A stretch of DNA of 64,000 bases from Prochlorococcus sp. AG-355-P07 (GTDB lineage: Bacteria; Cyanobacteriota; Cyanobacteriia; PCC-6307; Cyanobiaceae). Below, in pieces: positions 36,228 through 44,621 of this stretch (the first letter of the stretch is position 1; each line of letters begins with the position of its first letter). Location: NCBI GenBank assembly GCA_003280575.1, contig QCEN01000001.1:1-64000 (forward strand), written 5' to 3'. The translations under genes were made by a program, and so were the position numbers. The notes beneath the pieces are model-generated. The model had not been told where the DNA came from, ran no database searches, and worked only from the letters and a program-made list of their open reading frames with translations.

Positions 36228-37367
36228 GTGAAAGGATCTATAAAGCAAATAAAAAATGAAGGCTTCTCGTTAATTGAATTGATAGTAGTTATTGCAATTT
36301 TGATAATAATTATTGTTTTTGGGCTTCCATTTTTTTTAAGACTTGTAAATATGGCTCGATTTGTAAGTTCAAAATCAACTCTTAATGAAAACTACATTGG
36401 ATGTATTAATAATCCAAGTCGCTCAATAAATAATCCATTTATACCTGGAGTAACCTTCAATTCAAGTAACTGTTCTGGATTGATGTCAGCCAATATTGAT
36501 AATAAATGTACAATCTCTATGAATATGGCTACAGGAGAAAAAGTCGGTTGGAGTAATTCCTATGATTCTTGTGCAGCATCTTCCAATTTCGCATCAAACA
36601 GAAATGATAATTCCCAAAATTCCCAGAAAAAAAATGCGACTACTTTTGATGGGAATAAATCTTTGTCCGGAGAATTTACTGGCCTAGAAACCACCGAAAG
36701 AGGATTTTATTACATGGATATTACTCCTGATAAATTAGAAACTGGTGAAAAAATGGCTCTTTTAATACCGGGAGGTGAGCATGACCTAGAGCTTTTTATT
36801 GTTGGGACCAACGAAAAATTAGCCCCAGGGACAATCGATAAGAATCAAGAATATACAGATCAACTAAATAAGGGTAATTTCAAAATATGTATGTCTGGAG
36901 GCTCAAGTAGCTGGGTTAATGGAAGGCAATCTCCAACAGTTTGTTCTCGGATTTTACCAACTGAGATTGCGAATAGTATTGGTATTAGCTATTCCAATGG
37001 AAGTTATGATGTAAATTATTCTGGAGGTAGTATGTCTGGAGCTGGTGGCTTTGCTCCTGGAACAGGTAATTCTAATCAAACCACAATAGGTAAATTTGAT
37101 CAAAGTACCAAAGAAAAAATCCAAGCTCAATATAATAAGGGTTATGGTTTAGGATCTGCAAACGATAAATTTTCAAACTTTAAGGGCAGTATCAATACTT
37201 TAAGACATGTTGATAAAACTAATATGGACATGGGCAAACCACCTTGGAATAATTCCGAAGTAAGTAAAAGTGGTGGAAATCTTTATAATTTCTTTGTTGA
37301 TGGAGGAAAGTCCACTCCAGGGGATACCTATAGTGGTGAAGATTGGGAGAACCAAAAAGGATTTTAA
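36228..37367 (+). CDS. Large type IV pilin-like protein in C5
   Basis: This 379-residue protein has the prepilin motif EG|FSLIELIVVIAILIIIIVFG after a short basic leader; the start is GTG. The first 110 mature residues resemble the C4 pilin (a C-I-N-N region, PGVTF and a cysteine, then D-N-K-C-T-I-S-M), after which a long Gly/Ser/Asn-rich extracellular domain follows. At 379 residues it is much longer than a major pilin, so it is more likely a minor or tip pilin or adhesin. Its C-terminus lies only a few bases before the right arm. Confidence 0.8.
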   Translation: MKGSIKQIKNEGFSLIELIVVIAILIIIIVFGLPFFLRLVNMARFVSSKSTLNENYIGCINNPSRSINNPFIPGVTFNSSNCSGLMSANIDNKCTISMNMATGEKVGWSNSYDSCAASSNFASNRNDNSQNSQKKNATTFDGNKSLSGEFTGLETTERGFYYMDITPDKLETGEKMALLIPGGEHDLELFIVGTNEKLAPGTIDKNQEYTDQLNKGNFKICMSGGSSSWVNGRQSPTVCSRILPTEIANSIGISYSNGSYDVNYSGGSMSGAGGFAPGTGNSNQTTIGKFDQSTKEKIQAQYNKGYGLGSANDKFSNFKGSINTLRHVDKTNMDMGKPPWNNSEVSKSGGNLYNFFVDGGKSTPGDTYSGEDWENQKGF

Positions 37368-37370
37368 AAA

Positions 37371-37391
37371 GTGGACAAATAGTGGACAAAT
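37371..37391 (+). repeat. C5 right arm sites
   Basis: GTGGACAAAT at 37371 and 37382, 11 bp apart. Confidence 0.88.
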
Positions 37392-37479
37392 GTTGCTTAT
37401 ATTGTCTGGACAAATCACGAAGAATCAGGCAATAAATTAGCTATAGCTTGAAAACCCAGTGCTGCATTAGAGCTATTTA

Positions 37480-37525
37480 GTGCTTTGGGAGCACTAGGTC
37501 GCAGGTTCGAATCCTGTCGCCCCGA
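37480..37525 (+). repeat. Partial tRNA-Pro copy 5 (46 nt)
   Basis: Exact 3' copy; it is followed by TCAGTCATACCAGTAAGTC and not by the terminator module. Confidence 0.95.
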
Positions 37526-37577
37526 TCAGTCATACCAGTAAGTCTCAGCTAATAATATATTTACCATAAAAAGTAGA

Positions 37578-37597
37578 GTGCCCAAAAAGTGCCCAAA
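37578..37597 (+). repeat. C6 left arm sites
   Basis: GTGCCCAAA at 37578 and 37589, 11 bp apart. Confidence 0.87.
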
Positions 37598-37659
37598 GAC
37601 ATATATATATTGTGATTATTTCTTGTACGAACTAAATTATTAAAAGACAAGCCACGAAA

Positions 37660-39294
37660 ATGTTTGATGAATACTCAGCAAAAAGTGTAAGAAAATTAGT
37701 AGATACTTTTTTCTCTTTGCAATGGTGTAGAGATAATTTGGTCGTTCCACTATATGAAGAGCAAAGCAGTAACCAAGTAATTATTGCAATAGCAAATTAT
37801 TCTTATCTTGGGACAATTGCTTCTCCTATTCAAGAAAGACTAAATCAGTCAGGTAAAGAGTGCATTTTTATTCAAAAAACAATAGAAGAGGTACAAAAAA
37901 TTCTAGATTTAGCCTCTGAGGAAAGATTTATAAGTGGAGACTCAATAGAACAATTGCAATTTGATGATGATGCAGTGTTAGAAGCTATTAAAGAAACTTC
38001 TGACAACTCAGATGAAAGTTTTATATTTGAATTTGATGATGATAATGAGGGAGAGCTTTACGAAGATGAGACTCTAGATTTAGCAGTTGAAATGTGCGAG
38101 AGCAAAATACAAAAAGCAGCAGGCACAATTCTTATAAATTCAAGAAAAAGGAATATTTCAGATATTCATATTGAACCAATGGAAAATAATTACTTAGTAA
38201 GAGTTAGGAAAGATGGAGTTATGCATAATTTTATGAGCTTACCCAGAAAGGCTGGAGTACAATTAGTGGCTTGTTTAAAAAATATGGCAATGATGGATAT
38301 TGCCGAAAGAAGGGCAAGTCAAGATGGGAAAATTATTAGAAAATTTGAGGGTAATAAAATTGAATTGAGATGTTCAACAGTTCCAAATTCAAATGGAGAG
38401 AAGATGGTTCTAAGACTTTTAAATAGTGATGCATCAACATTAAGTCTTGATTTCTTAATTCATATTGAAAGTGTTCGTGAAAACTTTAGAAAAATGATGA
38501 GTTCCATTAATGGAATTATTATTGTCTCGGGACCTACAGGATCTGGGAAATCAACTACATTAGCAGCTACCTTGAGAGAAATGGATAGTGGCGATACTAA
38601 TATAGTTACCGCAGAAGATCCCGTGGAGTATAAGTTAGGCGGTGGTATATCACAATCACAGGTTAATAGAGCAAAAGGGCAAACATTTGCCATGCTTCTC
38701 AGAACATTTTTAAGGCAAGATCCTGATGTAATACTTATTGGTGAGACTCGAGATCCTGAGACAGCGGAATCAGCTATGGATGCAGCTGAAACTGGTCATT
38801 TAGTTTTCACAACACTGCATGCCAATTCATCTACTAGTTCATTAACTAGATTACTTGATATGGAAGTCCCAAAATATAAATTAAACGCAAGTTTAAAGGG
38901 TGTATTAGCACAAAGATTGATAAGAAAAGTTTGCACAGGATGTGGAATTAAAAGAGGAGTTTCTGAGAGTGAATCTATTCGTTTTGAAATTGAGGAAGGT
39001 ACTCCTGTAATGTACTCCAATGCTTTATCCGCTGAAGAAAAATCAAAAAGAAAGAGAGAGAATACATTATGTCCAAAGTGTTCCGGCATAGGTTATGAGG
39101 GAAGAATTGGAGTTTATGAATTACTAGAAGTAAATAGAGATATCCAAATCGCGATTGCTGAAAAGAAACCTCTTGAAGAAATTGAAAATATTGCAGTTAA
39201 TAAAAATAATATGCTTACTCTAAGAAAATATGGTCTTGAATTAATTAAAGAGGGTCTAACAACTTTTTCAGAATTAGAGAGGGTTATTCAATAA
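37660..39294 (+). CDS. pilB: PilB/GspE-type secretion and pilus assembly ATPase, in C6
   Basis: This 544-residue cytoplasmic ATPase would power assembly of a type IV pilus or type II-like secretion pilus. It has an N-terminal domain, Walker A GPTGSGKST near residue 290, the Asp box (TAEDPVEYKL), Walker B DVILIGETRDPETAE, the His box THLHAN-like TTLHANSSTS, and a zinc-finger region with paired cysteines (CTGCG and CPKCSGIGYEGR). All catalytic motifs look intact. It is slightly shorter than typical PilB. The pilin-like genes in C4 and C5 are possible substrates, but no PilC-type platform protein is seen in the window. Confidence 0.92.
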   Translation: MFDEYSAKSVRKLVDTFFSLQWCRDNLVVPLYEEQSSNQVIIAIANYSYLGTIASPIQERLNQSGKECIFIQKTIEEVQKILDLASEERFISGDSIEQLQFDDDAVLEAIKETSDNSDESFIFEFDDDNEGELYEDETLDLAVEMCESKIQKAAGTILINSRKRNISDIHIEPMENNYLVRVRKDGVMHNFMSLPRKAGVQLVACLKNMAMMDIAERRASQDGKIIRKFEGNKIELRCSTVPNSNGEKMVLRLLNSDASTLSLDFLIHIESVRENFRKMMSSINGIIIVSGPTGSGKSTTLAATLREMDSGDTNIVTAEDPVEYKLGGGISQSQVNRAKGQTFAMLLRTFLRQDPDVILIGETRDPETAESAMDAAETGHLVFTTLHANSSTSSLTRLLDMEVPKYKLNASLKGVLAQRLIRKVCTGCGIKRGVSESESIRFEIEEGTPVMYSNALSAEEKSKRKRENTLCPKCSGIGYEGRIGVYELLEVNRDIQIAIAEKKPLEEIENIAVNKNNMLTLRKYGLELIKEGLTTFSELERVIQ

Positions 39295-39317
39295 TAAATG
39301 AAAAATAATTTTAAATT

Positions 39318-39941
39318 ATGAAAAAAATTCTTTCAAAATTCAAACTTAAATGGTGGAGCTGGGAAATAGATACAGTAAAACTTCTTCCTTTTATAATTCT
39401 TGTCTTGGCCTTCTTGCCTATCCTTCCTTATGAGAAAAAAGATGGGCAATTAATTTCTGTAATGGGATTTGAGGCAAAAGAAAATAACTTCTACTTAAGA
39501 CTTTCAGATTTTAGGATGTTAGATACTTCAGAGAAAGAAAGTAATACCTCAAACACTGATCAAATAAAAAATAAGCCCGATTCTGGAAATGTTATGGCTT
39601 TAATAAGTTCATACCTTGATAAAAATGGAGATATTGACAAATACAAGAAATATCTAGAAACCACAAATTACAGTGAAAATCTGAAGCAATGCCTAATTTT
39701 AAGAAACATGTTAATGTCTAATCTCGTAATTGATAGTGAAATACAAAACCTTCTTTATCTTTATATCCCAAGCCCAGTGCCAGCCATATGGTTTTCTAGG
39801 TTTATCATCGTCCAGATTATCGAATTAATAGCAGAGACATACTACACAACTGAGATGCTTCAGAAAGGTTCAAAAAAATGCGGCGAATTTGAGCATCTTT
39901 GGCCATCTGAAAAATATCTTGATCTAACCTTCGAAGAATAA
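39318..39941 (+). CDS. Membrane-anchored protein beside the pilus ATPase, unknown
   Basis: This 207-residue protein has a basic N-terminus, one membrane span (LLPFIILVLAFLPILPY) and a helical exported part with two cysteines (KQCLIL, KKCGEF). It starts 23 bases after the ATPase gene on the same strand, so both are probably transcribed together, suggesting a pilus- or secretion-related role. I do not recognise the family. Confidence 0.7.
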   Translation: MKKILSKFKLKWWSWEIDTVKLLPFIILVLAFLPILPYEKKDGQLISVMGFEAKENNFYLRLSDFRMLDTSEKESNTSNTDQIKNKPDSGNVMALISSYLDKNGDIDKYKKYLETTNYSENLKQCLILRNMLMSNLVIDSEIQNLLYLYIPSPVPAIWFSRFIIVQIIELIAETYYTTEMLQKGSKKCGEFEHLWPSEKYLDLTFEE

Positions 39942-39950
39942 TTTTAATTA

Positions 39951-39971
39951 GTGCCCATAATGTGCCCATAA
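39951..39971 (+). repeat. C6 right arm sites
   Basis: GTGCCCATAA at 39951 and 39962, 11 bp apart. Confidence 0.87.
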
Positions 39972-40055
39972 ACAATTTTTGAGTTCTACATAAGCATTCT
40001 TAAACACACAGAATTAGTTGATAGCAACGTAAGTCTAAGTTATAGGCTTCTTCTT

Positions 40056-40105
40056 GCGGGTGCTTTGGGAGCACTAGGTCGCAGGTTCGAATCCTGTCGC
40101 CCCGA
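40056..40105 (+). repeat. Partial tRNA-Pro copy 6 (50 nt)
   Basis: Identity starts four bases earlier than in most copies (GCGGGTGCTTT) and ends at the discriminator base. Confidence 0.95.
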
Positions 40106-40141
40106 TCAGTTATAGCAGTAAGTCTCAGCTAATACCTAATT

Positions 40142-40179
40142 CACACAAATAATTGCTTCACGCAAAACTCACGCAAAAC
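40142..40179 (+). repeat. C7 left arm sites
   Basis: CACGCAAAAC at 40159 and 40170, 11 bp apart, preceded by a degenerate CACACAAA at 40143. Confidence 0.85.
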
Positions 40180-40242
40180 TAATATCCATATATTTTTATA
40201 ACTACAATTCACGATATTAAATCAACTTAAAATAGTGAATAA

Positions 40243-41319
40243 TTACCAGCTTTTTGAACAATTTGTTCCGTACATCGACCAGCCATCAGTGATAGATGCA
40301 TATTTGGTCATTACGTCATAATCTAAAGATTTCCAAGCTTTATCAGCTTTTTTCCAATTTTTGCAGGCAGTCGCAAATTTATTAAGCCAGCTGTAGGTAT
40401 CCCCTTTCCAGGTATGACCCGTAAGTTTTACAAAATCCAGTTCAAAATTCTTTGATGGATTCTTCAAATTTTCTACTTCCTCAAGAGTTGGTGCATTTTC
40501 TATAAGTAAATCAAAATCAGATAGAGATGAATTTAGAAATTCTTTAGATAATACTTTATTTTTTATTGCCCTAATATTTTTGTAATCTGCTCCTAGATTA
40601 TATTTAACCCTTCCTCTAGATCCATATAAATAGTGCAAATATCCAAAAGGAAATAGTCTTTTGTAAAAAGGGTTGAAAGTATCTTTGTAAGATTCAATTG
40701 ATTGCGAAAAATCATTAATAGAAGCATTATTAAATTGAATCACTTTTTGGAAATCAGAATCTTCATAGTATTTACCCGATAAAAAATTATTTGCTTTTCC
40801 TCTAAAAAGGTAAGCCAATGAATTTTCAGGATTTAATTTTATTGATTTATTCAAATCTTCAAGACCTGATTCAACTTGGTCGAGATAAAAAGACTTCAAA
40901 TAACCGAGTGTCATATATTTATCAGAATCTTGATTATCTAATAAAACTGATTTTTGAAGATCCAGTAATGCATTTTTATAATCTTGCATCTCAAGAATTT
41001 TCAGAATGCCTCGAAAAAAATAAGGATCTGATTCATTTGGGTTAGCTCTTATGGCATCATCTAAATAATTTATTGCAATAACATAGTCATTTTCATCTAA
41101 GTATTTAGATTTCGCGATATCTAATAATTCTGAAGAATTTTTATTTTTTTTATTAATTTTCTTTGAATTAATCACCTTTTTCTTTGTTGACATTTCCTTA
41201 ACACATCCAGAAAAATCTTTGGCTTTTAAACAAAACTCCGCAATTTCCCTATCGGTAGAAGCATTAACCGAAAAAGGTAATAGAAAGACAGCTGAAAATA
41301 GAAATAAATATTTTTTCAT
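40243..41319 (-). CDS. Secreted TPR-repeat protein in C7
   Basis: This 358-residue protein has a signal peptide (KKYLFLFSAVFLLPFSVNA) and a short N-terminal module STDREIAEFCLKAKDFSGCVKEMS that resembles the one in the C3 secreted protein. Several TPR units follow (for example ANPNESDPYFFRGILKI and LNPENSLAYLFRGKA). TPR domains bind other proteins; an envelope scaffold role is possible. The C-terminal part (WKGDTYSWLNKFATACKNW) also fits TPR-like helices. Confidence 0.75.
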   Translation of the reverse strand: MKKYLFLFSAVFLLPFSVNASTDREIAEFCLKAKDFSGCVKEMSTKKKVINSKKINKKNKNSSELLDIAKSKYLDENDYVIAINYLDDAIRANPNESDPYFFRGILKILEMQDYKNALLDLQKSVLLDNQDSDKYMTLGYLKSFYLDQVESGLEDLNKSIKLNPENSLAYLFRGKANNFLSGKYYEDSDFQKVIQFNNASINDFSQSIESYKDTFNPFYKRLFPFGYLHYLYGSRGRVKYNLGADYKNIRAIKNKVLSKEFLNSSLSDFDLLIENAPTLEEVENLKNPSKNFELDFVKLTGHTWKGDTYSWLNKFATACKNWKKADKAWKSLDYDVMTKYASITDGWSMYGTNCSKSW

Positions 41320-41340
41320 TGGTAAGGAAGCTTTTCAAAA

Positions 41341-41362
41341 TTATTTTAAATCGACTGTCAAT
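41341..41362 (-). promoter_or_regulatory. Shared leader element upstream of the C7 TPR gene
   Basis: On the minus strand TTGACAGTCGATTTAAAATAA begins with a consensus -35 hexamer; the downstream part resembles the leader at 58881. It lies between the arm sites and the gene start. Confidence 0.5.
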
Positions 41363-41370
41363 TAAAAACT

Positions 41371-41391
41371 CACGCAATATTCACGCAAAAC
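41371..41391 (+). repeat. C7 right arm sites
   Basis: CACGCAATAT at 41371 and CACGCAAAAC at 41382, 11 bp apart. Confidence 0.86.
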
Positions 41392-41472
41392 AACTAATTA
41401 ATGGATTATTTAATAAAAATAAGTTAAGCAAATTTATTGTGAATACTTGAGTCTAAAAAACTTATTAATGTT

Positions 41473-41522
41473 GCGGGTGCTTTGGGAGCACTAGGTCGCA
41501 GGTTCGAATCCTGTCGCCCCGA
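41473..41522 (+). repeat. Partial tRNA-Pro copy 7 (50 nt)
   Basis: Same 50-nt form as copy 6. Confidence 0.95.
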
Positions 41523-41562
41523 TCAGTTATAGCAGTAAGTCTCAGCTAATAATAAATAAATT

Positions 41563-41599
41563 GCACCCAAAAAAGCTTGCACCCAAAATGCACCCATAA
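41563..41599 (+). repeat. C8 left arm sites
   Basis: GCACCCAAAA at 41563, GCACCCAAAA at 41579 and GCACCCATAA at 41590; spacings 16 and 11 bp. Confidence 0.86.
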
Positions 41600-41694
41600 T
41601 TAAGATTTACCATGCTAATTATCAACTATTTGAAATAATTTATTGTGATAAAAGAATATGAAACTAATATGTGAAGAAGTTTTTGCCTAGCTGA

Positions 41695-42381
41695 ATGAGA
41701 AAAAAATCTGCCATTTTTACTTTTATCCTCCTATTTGCATCATTATTAGAACTGTCAGCAGTATATGCTGGCACTTATCAATCAACCTGTCCTGCAAAGA
41801 AATTTGCAAAAATAGAAGCCGAAATAAGAAAAAACTTCAAGCCAAGAAGAAAAAAGGAGAATGGACCTCCTGATACTGTGGAAAGAAGAATAAAAAAAGC
41901 TTTTAAAAAATGCAGAGTTCCCATTGAAATAACTGGAGAAGAAATAAGTTCACCTGACGTATCAATACCAGTTACAAGAGTGACCTCATGGGTAAAAAGC
42001 GGTTATTCAAATAGGAGAGTAAATACTGGGGTGACAACAACAATTCTTTTTGGACCTTTAGGAGCATTAGGCTTTCTAAGTAAAAAACACAGGTATAGTT
42101 TTATTGTTAAGGGGTTTGACGCCGATGGCAAACAAGCAACAGTTCAAATTGATCTTTTTAAAAAACCAGATATAGAAAGACTTACTCAAGAATTACTATT
42201 AATCACAGGTCTAACTATGGGTGAAAAGAGAAGTATTGAAAAAATAAGAAAGCTAGAAAGCGAGGGATTTGATTCTTCTTTAAAAGAAGAGCCAGAGGAA
42301 GAAGAAATAAGAATGGAACCCTTGAAGAAAGCAGATGAAACGCGTCTAGATTTAGAAAAGAAGCAAAATTATATGCCTTAA
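41695..42381 (+). CDS. Secreted protein with charged tail in C8, unknown
   Basis: This 228-residue protein has a signal peptide (FTFILLFASLLELSAVYAG) and a mature part with two cysteines (QSTCPAKK, KKCRVP). A glycine-rich hydrophobic segment (TTTILFGPLGALGFLS) might insert in a membrane, and a strongly acidic C-terminal region (EEPEEEEIRMEP) follows. It is the only gene of C8. Function unknown. Confidence 0.7.
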   Translation: MRKKSAIFTFILLFASLLELSAVYAGTYQSTCPAKKFAKIEAEIRKNFKPRRKKENGPPDTVERRIKKAFKKCRVPIEITGEEISSPDVSIPVTRVTSWVKSGYSNRRVNTGVTTTILFGPLGALGFLSKKHRYSFIVKGFDADGKQATVQIDLFKKPDIERLTQELLLITGLTMGEKRSIEKIRKLESEGFDSSLKEEPEEEEIRMEPLKKADETRLDLEKKQNYMP

Positions 42382-42400
42382 GAATTCTCAAAATAATAAA

Positions 42401-42420
42401 GCACCCAAAACGCACCTAAA
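42401..42420 (+). repeat. C8 right arm sites
   Basis: GCACCCAAAA at 42401 and GCACCTAAA at 42412, 11 bp apart; one base differs in the second. Confidence 0.82.
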
Positions 42421-42506
42421 ACATATGATTCTAGTTTTAATTAGGACACACCTATTTCTCTAAAAGTACTGATAGCAACATAAGTCTCAGTTATAGCTTC
42501 GTTTGT

Positions 42507-42556
42507 GCGGGTGCTTTGGGAGCACTAGGTCGCAGGTTCGAATCCTGTCGCCCCGA
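42507..42556 (+). repeat. Partial tRNA-Pro copy 8 (50 nt)
   Basis: Same 50-nt form, followed by CCATTTAAAACCAAGTCATACTAG and the terminator module. Confidence 0.95.
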
Positions 42557-42579
42557 CCATTTAAAACCAAGTCATACTA

Positions 42580-42603
42580 GCGAGTCTCCCAACTCGCTTT
42601 TTT
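42580..42603 (+). terminator. Terminator, left end of C9
   Basis: Stem GCGAGT / ACTCGC with a short loop and a T-run. Confidence 0.8.
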
Positions 42604-42630
42604 ATTGCTTACTGTCTCATATTGCGAAAG

Positions 42631-42650
42631 GGTAGCTCTAGGGGTAGCTC
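42631..42650 (+). repeat. C9 left arm sites
   Basis: GGTAGCTC at 42631 and 42643, 12 bp apart. Confidence 0.78.
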
Positions 42651-42705
42651 ATACGAAGTACTTTGATCTACTTTGTGCCTATTTTTCTATATACAAGGAA
42701 AGAAT

Positions 42706-42801
42706 TTAAATATCTACAAATCTAGTTGGATTGCCCTCTAGTGCTTCTATTGATTTAAATAATTCTCTAATTTTAGATTTAGTCCTTTTCGCTTTTATTG
42801 G
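42706..42801 (-). pseudogene. Possible gene remnant near the C9 left end
   Basis: An open stretch of about 30 codons on the minus strand reads TKSKIRELFKSIEALEGN and PTRFVDI before a stop, with protein-like composition but no start codon; an in-frame stop precedes it. It looks like the 3' end of a lost gene. The rest of 42651-42924 shows nothing else I can support. Confidence 0.3.
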
Positions 42802-42924
42802 TTAAAGTTTTATTTTCTTCTTTTTCTAAGTAAACATCCTTAAACTTAATTTTTTTAAAAAAAATTTTTCTTTAACTTTACTTAACCATAGGTAAATATT
42901 ATTTATTAAATAGAAATTGTGGGG

Positions 42925-43131
42925 ATGTTTAAATTCAGGGAATTCATTGCTCAAATCAAATATAAAGAAGTAATATCTTCACCTGTATATTTTATTCCTG
43001 TTTTGCTTTTATCCATAATGATTATTATTGAAGGGTTTCACATCTTTAATCACAAACAAAATTGCAAAACTAAAGCTGAGTGGATGGAACAATCAGGAAT
43101 GACTTATGACAGGGAATCAGAAGTTAATTAA
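42925..43131 (+). CDS. Small single-span membrane protein, unknown
   Basis: This 68-residue protein has one membrane span (SPVYFIPVLLLSIMIIIEGF) and a polar C-terminus with one cysteine (HKQNCKTKAEW). I prefer the ATG at 42925; a GTG two codons upstream is possible. It converges with arsR. Function unknown. Confidence 0.55.
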   Translation: MFKFREFIAQIKYKEVISSPVYFIPVLLLSIMIIIEGFHIFNHKQNCKTKAEWMEQSGMTYDRESEVN

Positions 43132-43149
43132 TAAAATCTAAAATATAAT

Positions 43150-43470
43150 TTATTCGCAGCAACGTTTTCTATTTGAAGAATAATCTGTCAAAGAAGTTAT
43201 CCATTTCTTGATCAAAAAGAGAGATTCTTTATTTAGGCTGTAGTAGACCCATCTACCTTCTTGTCTGTCTGAGATAAGACCAGCTTCCTTTAAAATTTTT
43301 ATGTGGTATGAAATTCTTGATTGAGATAACTTAGTTAATTTCATAATATCGCATACACAAACTTCTCCATCCATCATTAGGTCAATTATTTCTAGCCTAA
43401 AAGGATCAGAAAATGAAACCATCAACTTAGATATATTTTCTTTTTTTATTTTGCTAATCTCTTTTAACAC
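43150..43470 (-). CDS. arsR: ArsR-family metalloid-responsive repressor
   Basis: This 106-residue winged-helix protein has the metal-binding helix motif EVCVCDIM (cysteines at residues 38 and 40), the recognition region LTKLSQSRISYHIKILKEAGLI and a vicinal cysteine pair at the C-terminus. ArsR-type repressors leave DNA when they bind arsenite or antimonite. It is divergent from gap-arsJ, and a perfect 24-bp palindrome in between is the likely operator. Confidence 0.9.
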   Translation of the reverse strand: MLKEISKIKKENISKLMVSFSDPFRLEIIDLMMDGEVCVCDIMKLTKLSQSRISYHIKILKEAGLISDRQEGRWVYYSLNKESLFLIKKWITSLTDYSSNRKRCCE

Positions 43471-43535
43471 TAATGAGGAAATAAAATATTCTTTAATATA
43501 GCTTAAATAAAAAAGATTTCATTAATCAAAACATC

Positions 43536-43565
43536 TTGATACATCAAAATATTTTGATGTATAAT
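43536..43565 (+). promoter_or_regulatory. gap-arsJ promoter with ArsR operator
   Basis: A perfect palindrome spans 43539-43562: half-site ATACATCAAAAT followed directly by its reverse complement. It fills the spacer between TTGATA (43536-43541) and TATAAT (43560-43565), an 18-bp spaced promoter for gap. A bound repressor would block polymerase. The ATCAA/TTGAT core is typical of ArsR operators. Confidence 0.82.
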
Positions 43566-43587
43566 TTATATAGAAAATTTCAAAGTT

Positions 43588-44610
43588 ATGAAAATTGGAA
43601 TTACCGGTTTTGGAAGAATTGGCAGATTAGTTTTCAGAGCATTATGGGATAGAGCTGATATAGAAATAACTCATATAAATGAGATAGCGGGAGATTCGAA
43701 TGCTGCTGCACATCTACTCGAATTTGATTCAGTCCATGGTAGATGGGCGAAAGATATAAAGGTTAATGAAGAAGAAATAATAATTGATGGAAAGAAATTA
43801 GCCTACACATCTTTTAAAAATTACCTAGATGTTCCTTGGGAAAAATCTTCTGTAGATATTATATTGGAATGTACAGGAAAGAATAAAAAGCCAGACAAAC
43901 TAAATCCCTATTTTGATTCTCTTGGGATGAAAAGAGTAATAGTAGCTTGTCCAGTAAAGGGGATTGTAGCTGGAGAGGAATCACTTAATATTGTTTACGG
44001 TATAAATCAAAGTCTTTATGACCCCTCCAAACATAAATTAGTAACTGCAGCATCCTGCACTACAAATTGTTTAGCTCCGATAGTAAAGGTAATTAATGAA
44101 AATTTTTCAATTAAACATGGCGCTATTACAACTATTCACGATGTCACGAACACTCAAGTTCCTGTAGATTTTTATAAAAGTGATTTGAGGAGAGCAAGAG
44201 GGTGTATGCAAAGTTTAATACCTACTACTACTGGATCTGCCAAAGCAATAGCTGAGATCTTCCCAGAGTTAAAAGGAAAATTAAATGGCCATGCAGTTAG
44301 AGTTCCTCTACTTAATGGTTCTTTAACAGATGCAGTTTTTGAATTAAATAATAAAGTGACAGTTGAACAAGTAAATTTGGCACTTAAGGAAGCTTCAGAA
44401 ACTTATCTAAAAGGAATTCTTGGCTACGAAGAAAGACCTTTAGTTTCTGCAGATTATGTAAATGACTCAAGAAGTTCAATAGTTGATAGTTTATCAACGA
44501 TGGTTGTTAATTCAAATTTATTAAAGATATACGCTTGGTATGACAACGAGTGGGGTTACAGCTGCAGACTTGCAGATCTTACTGAATATGTAATCAAAAA
44601 AGAGATTTAA
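43588..44610 (+). CDS. gap1: Glyceraldehyde-3-phosphate dehydrogenase, arsenate-detoxification type
   Basis: This 340-residue GAPDH has an N-terminal NAD motif ([15 protein letters not shown]) and the catalytic cysteine in SCTTNCLAP at about residue 155, and ends with [15 protein letters not shown]. Its position between arsR and arsJ matches the known pathway in which GAPDH uses arsenate in place of phosphate to form 1-arseno-3-phosphoglycerate, which ArsJ exports. It is therefore probably not the main glycolytic or Calvin-cycle enzyme. Confidence 0.93.
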   Translation: MKIGITGFGRIGRLVFRALWDRADIEITHINEIAGDSNAAAHLLEFDSVHGRWAKDIKVNEEEIIIDGKKLAYTSFKNYLDVPWEKSSVDIILECTGKNKKPDKLNPYFDSLGMKRVIVACPVKGIVAGEESLNIVYGINQSLYDPSKHKLVTAASCTTNCLAPIVKVINENFSIKHGAITTIHDVTNTQVPVDFYKSDLRRARGCMQSLIPTTTGSAKAIAEIFPELKGKLNGHAVRVPLLNGSLTDAVFELNNKVTVEQVNLALKEASETYLKGILGYEERPLVSADYVNDSRSSIVDSLSTMVVNSNLLKIYAWYDNEWGYSCRLADLTEYVIKKEI

Positions 44611-44621
44611 TTTATGTCTTT

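Larger units (their letters stand above)
36057..37525 (+). mobile_element. Cassette C5 (arm word GTGGACA)
   Basis: This unit has a terminator, a left arm with an inverted copy and two direct copies, a large pilin-like gene, and a matching right arm. The stretch from right arm to partial tRNA (GTCTGGACAAATCACG onward) is closely similar to that in C10, although the arm words differ by one base. Confidence 0.77.
37526..40105 (+). mobile_element. Cassette C6 (arm word GTGCCCA)
   Basis: This unit belongs to a second end type: after the tRNA copy comes CAGTAAGTCTCAGCTAATA with no terminator hairpin, and the next tRNA copy is 50 nt long. Cargo is a PilB/GspE ATPase gene and a membrane-anchored protein gene, both on the plus strand. 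Confidence 0.77.
40106..41522 (+). mobile_element. Cassette C7 (arm word CACGCAA)
   Basis: This second-type unit has the CAGTAAGTCTCAGCTAATA left flank and a 50-nt tRNA copy at the right. Cargo is one secreted TPR protein gene on the minus strand. Its leader lies next to the right arm. Confidence 0.77.
41523..42556 (+). mobile_element. Cassette C8 (arm word GCACCCA)
   Basis: This second-type unit carries one plus-strand gene for a secreted protein. The left arm has three copies of the word and the right arm two. The word is close to that of C6 (GTGCCCA) but distinct at both ends. Confidence 0.77.
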
